Assembly: GCA_903881535.1 (NCBI GenBank)
Contig: CAIRTT010000625.1
Location: 1-9,347 of the forward strand
DNA from: an uncultured Armatimonadota bacterium
Lineage (GTDB): Bacteria; Armatimonadota; Armatimonadia; Armatimonadales; Armatimonadaceae
DNA: 9,347 bases
Direction: 5' to 3'
Numbering within the stretch: the first letter of the stretch is position 1; each line of letters opens with the position of its first letter. The translations under genes were made by a program, and so were the position numbers. A model generated the notes under the pieces. The model made no database searches and was not told the origin of the DNA. It saw only the letters and a program-made list of their open reading frames with translations. Shown one piece after another: positions 5,234 through 9,347 of this stretch.

Positions 5234-6382
5234 ATGGCAGATAAACGCGACTACTACGATGTGCTGGGGGTCGGCAGGAGCGCCGGCCAGGATGAAATTA
5301 AGTCGGCTTACCGCAAGCTCGCGCGAACGCTTCACCCCGATGTCAACCCTGGGGATGCATCCGCGGAAGATAAGTTCAAGGAAGTCGCCGAGGCCTACGA
5401 AGTGCTCTCGGATCAGCAAAAGCGTGGTCAATATGACCGCTTTGGACATTCGATGCCCGGGATGGGCGGCGGTGGTGCTGGTCAGCAGGGCTTTGGAGGC
5501 TTTGAAGACCTCTTCTCGACATTCTTTGGCGACCAGTTTGCAGGCGGCGGCGGACGCCGAGCCGGTGGGCCACAACGTGGTCAGGATATCGAAGTTGCCA
5601 TCGATGTCACCCTCGAAGAGGCCTTCAATGGCGGCTCGAAGGACATCAACATTCCGCGCGTCGAAGCCTGTTCAACCTGTAGTGGCTCTGGAGCCAAAGC
5701 TGGCTCGAAACCGGAAACGTGTACCGCCTGCGGCGGTGCAGGACAGGTTCGTCAGCAACAATCCCTCGGGTTTATGACGGTCCAAAATGTCGTTCCCTGC
5801 GTCCGCTGCGGCGGTCGCGGTCAGACAATCAAGGACCCCTGTACCGGCTGCGGCGGCAAGGGCCGCGTACAAAAGCAGACCAAGCTCACCGTTCCCATCA
5901 TGCCAGGAATCGATGAAGGGATGACTGTTCCTCTCCGGGGCGAAGGCCACTCGGGCGCAATGGGCGGTCCGAGTGGAGATCTCTACGCCGTCTTCCGGGT
6001 TAAGGAACACGACCGCTTCGTTCGCGATGGCCATGAGCTCTACACCAGCGTCAGCATCTCGTTTGTACAGGCGGCGCTCGGTGCGCAGCTGTCCGTGACT
6101 GGCATCGATGGTCGTGAAATCCCGGTCACAATCCCCGAAGGCACACAGCCAGAGGCGCGCTTTACGCTGCGTGGTCACGGGATGCCCGATGTTCGCAGGC
6201 CCCAACAAAAGGGCAACCTCATTGTCGTGGCGCATGTGGTGACACCAACCCGCCTCTCGGATGTTGAACGTCAGAAATTGGCAGAGTTTGCCGAGCTGCG
6301 TGGAGACCAGTCACACCACCACGCAACCGAGCAACGCAATATGTGGGATCGCTTCAAGCGCGTCCTTCGCGGAGAGGACTAA
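5234..6382 (+). CDS. dnaJ: Chaperone protein DnaJ (type I Hsp40)
   Basis: Cytosolic co-chaperone that delivers unfolded proteins to DnaK and stimulates its ATPase. The 382 residues show every type I part: J-domain 1-74 with HPD at 34-36, Gly/Phe-rich linker about 75-115, zinc-binding domain with four CxxCxGxG repeats (Cys146/149, 163/166, 189/192, 203/206), substrate-binding C-terminal domains about 215-345 (VPIMPGIDEGM), and a short His-containing tail. All key residues are present, so it should be active. The ATG (5234) has no clear Shine-Dalgarno sequence; GGAA at 5215-5218 is too far away. It lies 98 nt after rpoZ across a hairpin and 4 nt before prmA. dnaK and grpE are not in the window. 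Confidence 0.98.
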   Translation: MADKRDYYDVLGVGRSAGQDEIKSAYRKLARTLHPDVNPGDASAEDKFKEVAEAYEVLSDQQKRGQYDRFGHSMPGMGGGGAGQQGFGGFEDLFSTFFGDQFAGGGGRRAGGPQRGQDIEVAIDVTLEEAFNGGSKDINIPRVEACSTCSGSGAKAGSKPETCTACGGAGQVRQQQSLGFMTVQNVVPCVRCGGRGQTIKDPCTGCGGKGRVQKQTKLTVPIMPGIDEGMTVPLRGEGHSGAMGGPSGDLYAVFRVKEHDRFVRDGHELYTSVSISFVQAALGAQLSVTGIDGREIPVTIPEGTQPEARFTLRGHGMPDVRRPQQKGNLIVVAHVVTPTRLSDVERQKLAEFAELRGDQSHHHATEQRNMWDRFKRVLRGED

Positions 6383-6386
6383 CACC

Positions 6387-7223
6387 ATGACAGGACCTGC
6401 TTACTGGGCGGAAGTTGTTATAACGGCATCCGGCGATGACCAGGAACTCGCCGGCGCAGCCCTCCTGGAGCAGGCAGGCTGCCATGGCTACGATGCCCGT
6501 GATGGAGAAGTGGTGGGCTACCTTCCCATCGATGATCGCCTCGAAGGAGCCCTTGCACGCCTCAAGGATGCGATTCCTTTTCCAATCACGCTGCGCCGTA
6601 AACTCGCCGAAGAAGACTGGGCCCACGCGTGGAAGCAATACTTCAAGCCGCAGCTGATCGGTGAGAACTTCGTCATTAAGCCCAGCTGGGAAGACTTCAC
6701 ACCAACCCCGCAGCAACGGGTGATTGAGCTGGATCCCGGGATGGCATTTGGGACTGGACTCCACGCTACGACACGCTTGTGCTTGCGTGCCCTAGAAGGT
6801 TTGCCCGTTGCCGGTGCACGCGTCGCCGATGTCGGTACCGGGTCAGGGATTCTGGCACTTGGTGCATATCTCCTCGGGGCTGTACATGTAACGGCAACCG
6901 ATAACGATCCTGTTGCAGTAAAGGTCTCCCTCGACAACCTCGAGCGGAACCACGTGACAAGTGGAATCGATGTCCATGTCGCAGAAGAGCCACCCGCTGG
7001 ACCTTTTGACATCGTCGTCGCGAATATTCTGCCGGATGTCATCATCGGGATGGCCGATGCCCTTACCGCATCCCTGGTGCCGGGTGGAACGCTCGTCACA
7101 AGCGGAATCATCCACGATCGCCGGCAGGATGTCATCGATGCCCTTGAGCTGCGTGGACACACACTGCTGTCGAGCCCGGATGAAGGCGAGTGGTGTGCTG
7201 TAATTGTTCGAAAGCCTTTGTAG
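6387..7223 (+). CDS. prmA: Ribosomal protein L11 methyltransferase
   Basis: Cytosolic AdoMet-dependent enzyme that trimethylates ribosomal protein L11. The 278 residues have the small N-terminal substrate-recognition domain (about 1-65), the EDWAHAWKQYFKP linker region (76-88), and a Rossmann-like methyltransferase domain: DPGMAFGTGLHATTRLCL (116-133), motif I DVGTGSGILAL (148-158), acidic end of strand beta-2 ATDNDP (170-175), and VANILPDVI (211-219) matching the NPPY-like VANI site of PrmA. It ends EWCAVIVRKPL, typical of the family. I chose ATG 6387 with GGAGAGGA (6371-6378) 8 nt upstream; the open frame runs further upstream but only inside dnaJ. The dnaJ-prmA pair occurs in many bacteria. 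Confidence 0.96.
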   Translation: MTGPAYWAEVVITASGDDQELAGAALLEQAGCHGYDARDGEVVGYLPIDDRLEGALARLKDAIPFPITLRRKLAEEDWAHAWKQYFKPQLIGENFVIKPSWEDFTPTPQQRVIELDPGMAFGTGLHATTRLCLRALEGLPVAGARVADVGTGSGILALGAYLLGAVHVTATDNDPVAVKVSLDNLERNHVTSGIDVHVAEEPPAGPFDIVVANILPDVIIGMADALTASLVPGGTLVTSGIIHDRRQDVIDALELRGHTLLSSPDEGEWCAVIVRKPL

Positions 7224-7245
7224 TCGAAAAGCTATCGCATTGAAA

Positions 7246-7269
7246 GATGAGTTATCGTACGAACTCATC
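7246..7269. repeat. Perfect 8-bp inverted repeat after prmA
   Basis: GATGAGTT (7246-7253) and AACTCATC (7262-7269) are separated by 8 bp. It lies 22 nt after the prmA stop without a T-run, so it is not a standard terminator. It may be an mRNA 3' stabiliser or an operator. Its TGAGT/ACTCA arms recall the HAIR site of HspR, but the spacing is wrong (10 bp instead of 7 between the core arms). Confidence 0.5.
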
Positions 7270-7384
7270 GGGACTGTTGAAACCCGCACTGCAAGGATGG
7301 TTGACATAAGCAATCACGTCGCATCCAGTGAACATTGATTAAGCAACTTATGCGTCATTGTTGTACATAGCATGTGATGGCGGT

Positions 7385-7416
7385 GGTACATTGTTCCAAC
7401 CTCAGTTGGCAGTACC
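7385..7416 (+). repeat. Nested dyad in front of the small membrane-protein gene
   Basis: GGTAC (7385-7389) pairs with GTACC (7412-7416), and inside it CCAAC (7396-7400) pairs with GTTGG (7405-7409) around a CTCA loop. It ends 6 nt before ATG 7423. TGGTACATT (7384-7392) within it resembles an extended -10. It could be an operator or a 5' hairpin that controls initiation. Confidence 0.45.
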
Positions 7417-7422
7417 TAATAA

Positions 7423-7593
7423 ATGAGTTCAAAGCGACGTACACGAAGATCTAAATCATTTGTCAGTAAAGTGAACATTTGGTGGTTCCTGCTGATAATG
7501 GCTGTGATTCTCGTCATCTGGGCTGGGTTAGATGATTTTTTGAAACTCATTCCAGATCAACGTCCAGCACCCCCTGCGCCGCCCAGCGAATAA
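7423..7593 (+). CDS. Small single-pass membrane protein, 56 residues, unknown function
   Basis: ATG 7423 to TAA 7591-7593. The N-terminus is strongly basic (MSSKRRTRRSKSF), followed by one hydrophobic helix at about 19-36 (IWWFLLIMAVILVIWAGL) and a short acidic, then Pro/Ala-rich tail ending in APPAPPSE. By the positive-inside rule the N-terminus should be cytoplasmic and the Pro-rich tail outside. The regular charge-helix-tail layout supports a real protein, although there is no clear Shine-Dalgarno sequence. It stands alone between prmA and the peptidase gene, with its own candidate control region upstream. I do not recognise a family; small division- or secretion-associated membrane proteins have this shape. 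Confidence 0.6.
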   Translation: MSSKRRTRRSKSFVSKVNIWWFLLIMAVILVIWAGLDDFLKLIPDQRPAPPAPPSE

Positions 7594-7613
7594 CACTGCT
7601 AGTGGTTTCCCCG

Positions 7614-7643
7614 GTAACAATGCCAGCCACCGGATGCTAAACT
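7614..7643 (+). promoter_or_regulatory. Candidate promoter for a leaderless peptidase mRNA
   Basis: TGC-TAAACT (7635-7643) is an extended -10 that ends 6 nt before ATG 7650, so transcription would begin at or next to the start codon. GTAACA (7614-7619), 18 bp upstream, matches four of six -35 positions. CCGGT (7611-7615) and ACCGG (7629-7633) form a dyad over the -35 area. No Shine-Dalgarno sequence precedes the gene, which agrees with a leaderless message. Confidence 0.45.
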
Positions 7644-7649
7644 ACAGTT

Positions 7650-9131
7650 ATGCAGACTGTCCTCCAGACACGTGCCGAAGCCACCGGCTATGCGGAAACA
7701 TCTACGTTCGCTGATGTCACCACCTTTTGCGATGCGCTTGCCCGTCAATATCCCTTTGTAAAACGTGCATCCCTTTGCCGCAGCACGGAAGGCCGGGACG
7801 TACCGCTCCTTATTGTTTCCAAGTCTGGATTTACGTCCGGCTCACAGGCGCATGCCAGCGGTGACCACCTCGTCGTGTACATCCAGGCCAATATCCACGC
7901 TGGTGAAGTCGAGGGCAAAGAAGCCATCCTGATGTTAGTTCGGGATTTGTTGAAGTTGGACCCAACACGCATTCTCGATGCCACAACACTCGTCATTGCC
8001 CCAATTTACAATGCGGATGGAAACGAAAAGTTTGGAGATGGCCTCGTAAACCGTCCGCATCAGGATGGCCCGGCACGCGTTGGCGAGCGACACAATGGGA
8101 TGAACCTTGACCTGAATCGGGACTGCATTAAGGCCGAATCCCCTGAGATGCGTGGGGTGCTTAGAGAAGTCTATGGCGCCTGGGATCCGGATGTCGTCTT
8201 CGACCTGCATACCACCAACGGCACCCGGCACAGATTCGATCTGACATATGGACCAGCCACGCATCCCGATACCGACCCAGCCGTCCTGCGCTATCAACGC
8301 GATGTCTTGCTCCCCATGGTGCGAAAGCAGCTGCGTAAAACCCACAAGTGGGAGCTTTTTGACTATGGAAACGCTGAGCGCCGCGGTGGAGAAACCATAT
8401 GGGCCACATTTGGCTATGAAGGGCGCTACGTTACCAACTACGCTGGGCTGCGTAACCGTATCGGGATCCTGTCCGAAGCCGTCAGTTTTCTCCCGTTCCG
8501 CTTCCGTGTAGAGACGACCTATCAATTTGTCCTCGCGACGCTGAACAAGCTTGTAGATGACCGCAAGGATATTCGAAAGCGTATCGTTGCGGCCGATCAG
8601 TACCGTGCAACAGAAGCCGGCATCGCTTTTGAAATGGCTGCTCGTGGCAAAGAGAAAGTCGATCTGGAAGATGTTCTCCCTGGGACTCGTATCGACCATA
8701 CAAAAGCCCCGACAAAGTGGAAGTCTGTTGTCCTGCCGACTTATGACCGCTGGGCGATGACTGCCGCTGCCAAAGTGCCGTCCCTCTATGCCGTGCCAAA
8801 ATCATCCACAGATGCCATCCGACTTCTCCGTTTCCATGGAATTGAGCTCGCAGAGCTGCGCAAGACACCGACTGGCTTTGAACAATTCCTCATTAAGAAC
8901 ACCAAAATCAGTCAGCCGTTTCAAGGTCATCCCCTGCGAACCGTTGAGGGCACATGGGAGCCGCGTGTCACGACGACAGATGATTACTGGATTATTTCAA
9001 CCAATCAGCCACTTCGGATGCTCATCTTTCATTTGCTTGATCCACTCACCACGGATGGCTTTGTGACTTGGAATATCTTCGACCAGGAAATCACCAGTGG
9101 CAAGACCTATCCAGTGCTGCGAAAGCTTTGA
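7650..9131 (+). CDS. M14-family zinc carboxypeptidase
   Basis: Metallopeptidase expected to remove C-terminal residues from peptides or related substrates. The 493 residues contain the M14 set: zinc ligands His83 and Glu86 in NIHAGEVEGKE (81-91), the substrate-carboxylate region GMNLDLNRD (150-158, Asn156 and Arg157), the third zinc ligand His187 in VVFDLHTTNG (182-191), and the catalytic Glu276 in IGILSEAVSF (271-280). All are present, so it should be active. There is no signal peptide or membrane segment, so it should act in the cytosol. Residues from about 300 to 493 form an extra C-terminal part with no motif I know. Substrate cannot be told from sequence; recycling of peptides or cell-wall peptides are options. 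The ATG has no Shine-Dalgarno sequence but sits 6 nt after a -10-like element. Confidence 0.88.
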   Translation: MQTVLQTRAEATGYAETSTFADVTTFCDALARQYPFVKRASLCRSTEGRDVPLLIVSKSGFTSGSQAHASGDHLVVYIQANIHAGEVEGKEAILMLVRDLLKLDPTRILDATTLVIAPIYNADGNEKFGDGLVNRPHQDGPARVGERHNGMNLDLNRDCIKAESPEMRGVLREVYGAWDPDVVFDLHTTNGTRHRFDLTYGPATHPDTDPAVLRYQRDVLLPMVRKQLRKTHKWELFDYGNAERRGGETIWATFGYEGRYVTNYAGLRNRIGILSEAVSFLPFRFRVETTYQFVLATLNKLVDDRKDIRKRIVAADQYRATEAGIAFEMAARGKEKVDLEDVLPGTRIDHTKAPTKWKSVVLPTYDRWAMTAAAKVPSLYAVPKSSTDAIRLLRFHGIELAELRKTPTGFEQFLIKNTKISQPFQGHPLRTVEGTWEPRVTTTDDYWIISTNQPLRMLIFHLLDPLTTDGFVTWNIFDQEITSGKTYPVLRKL

Positions 9132-9188
9132 TTCCCACGTAGAGTGGTGGAAACCCTTGTATGAATCCGCCATCTTGTGGATGTTCTG

Positions 9189-9230
9189 TAAATAATCAAC
9201 GCTGAAACGTTTACTTTCAACTAAATAATC
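9189..9230 (+). repeat. Direct repeat with an internal palindrome in an AT-rich spacer
   Basis: TAAATAATC occurs at 9189-9197 and 9222-9230, 33 bp apart, close to three DNA turns. Between them lie the 8-bp palindrome AAACGTTT (9205-9212) and the dyad TGAAA/TTTCA (9203-9207, 9215-9219). It stands just upstream of a possible -10 for the next gene and may be a regulator binding region. Confidence 0.4.
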
Positions 9231-9243
9231 CCCGTGATATGCC

Positions 9244-9249
9244 TATACT
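9244..9249 (+). promoter_or_regulatory. Candidate -10 element of the last gene
   Basis: TATACT matches TATAAT at five of six positions and would start transcription near 9256, giving a 40-nt leader. No good -35 lies 16-18 bp upstream, so an activator may be needed or the call is chance. Confidence 0.3.
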
Positions 9250-9295
9250 CTATGAGAGCGTTCGCGGTGGTACGTATGGGTACAAGAGGTACAAA

Positions 9296-9347
9296 ATGGC
9301 AGAGCCGATTCGATTAGAAATGATTGGTGACCAGGAAACCAAGGCAG
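9296..9347 (+). CDS. Start of an unidentified gene, cut by the window edge
   Basis: ATG 9296 follows AAGAGGT (9284-9290) at a spacing of 5 nt, a good ribosome binding site. The 17 visible codons read MAEPIRLEMIGDQETKA and stay open to the end. An alternative ATG at 9276 is closed by TAG after 13 codons. The fragment is too short to assign a family. Confidence 0.6.
   Translation, partial: MAEPIRLEMIGDQETKA

Noticed and set aside
4718..5575. Minus-strand open frame of 285 codons opposite rpoZ and dnaJ
   Set aside because: Its Ser-rich low-complexity stretch is the antisense of the acidic omega tail; rpoZ and dnaJ explain the region and no family motif is visible.
7935..8699. Minus-strand open frame of 254 codons opposite the M14 peptidase
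   Set aside because: It lies wholly within a gene with all catalytic motifs intact and has no recognisable domain or start signals.
9131..9155. Terminator after the peptidase gene
   Set aside because: The CCAC/GTGG pairing just after the stop is short and bulged and no T-run follows.
1..9347. Mobile element, CRISPR array, tRNA, rRNA or defence system
   Set aside because: No terminal inverted repeats, transposase or integrase motifs, regularly spaced repeats or RNA-gene structure could be seen in any part of the window.

Overview
This is a 9.3 kb piece of an ordinary, gene-dense bacterial chromosome with mid-to-high GC and no mobile element, CRISPR array, rRNA or tRNA that I can see. The organism cannot be named from the window. 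The mix of genes (a beta subunit of phenylalanyl-tRNA synthetase without its N-terminal tRNA-binding fold, an HspR-type repressor, an omega subunit beginning MIYPSADKIE, DnaJ and PrmA) suggests to me a deep-branching phylum such as Armatimonadota or Chloroflexota. That is a low-confidence guess from memory of family sequences.

Left half (188-4165, minus strand): a translation cluster transcribed in the order rpmI (L35), rplT (L20), pheS, pheT. infC, the usual first gene of this cluster, is not next to rpmI; a divergent heat-shock gene starts there instead. The minus-strand cluster is rich in RNA or operator-like structure: a strong intrinsic terminator between rplT and pheS, two hairpins in the rpmI-rplT spacer, and a 129-nt pheS-pheT spacer holding a perfect 18-bp palindrome, a second hairpin and a 42-codon ORF that ends on the pheT start codon. 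At the left edge the tail of a plus-strand gene, probably of the SPFH/prohibitin family, converges on pheT across a shared hairpin terminator.

Middle (4166-7223, plus strand): a divergent control region with a clear sigma-70-type promoter (TTGAGA-17-TACAAT) and an inverted repeat, then hspR-rpoZ-dnaJ-prmA. hspR and rpoZ overlap by ATGA, and dnaJ and prmA are 4 nt apart. A strong hairpin separates rpoZ from dnaJ. The likely operon links the repressor of chaperone genes, a core RNA polymerase subunit, the DnaJ co-chaperone and the methylase of ribosomal protein L11.

Right part (7224-9347, plus strand): a structured spacer, a 56-residue single-pass membrane protein, a 493-residue cytosolic M14 zinc carboxypeptidase whose mRNA may be leaderless, an AT-rich spacer with a direct repeat and dyads, and the start of one more gene cut by the window edge.

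I found no large undescribed system. The points most worth checking are the domain-deleted PheT, the operator/leader structures around pheS-pheT, and the placing of rpoZ with a long acidic tail inside a heat-shock operon.
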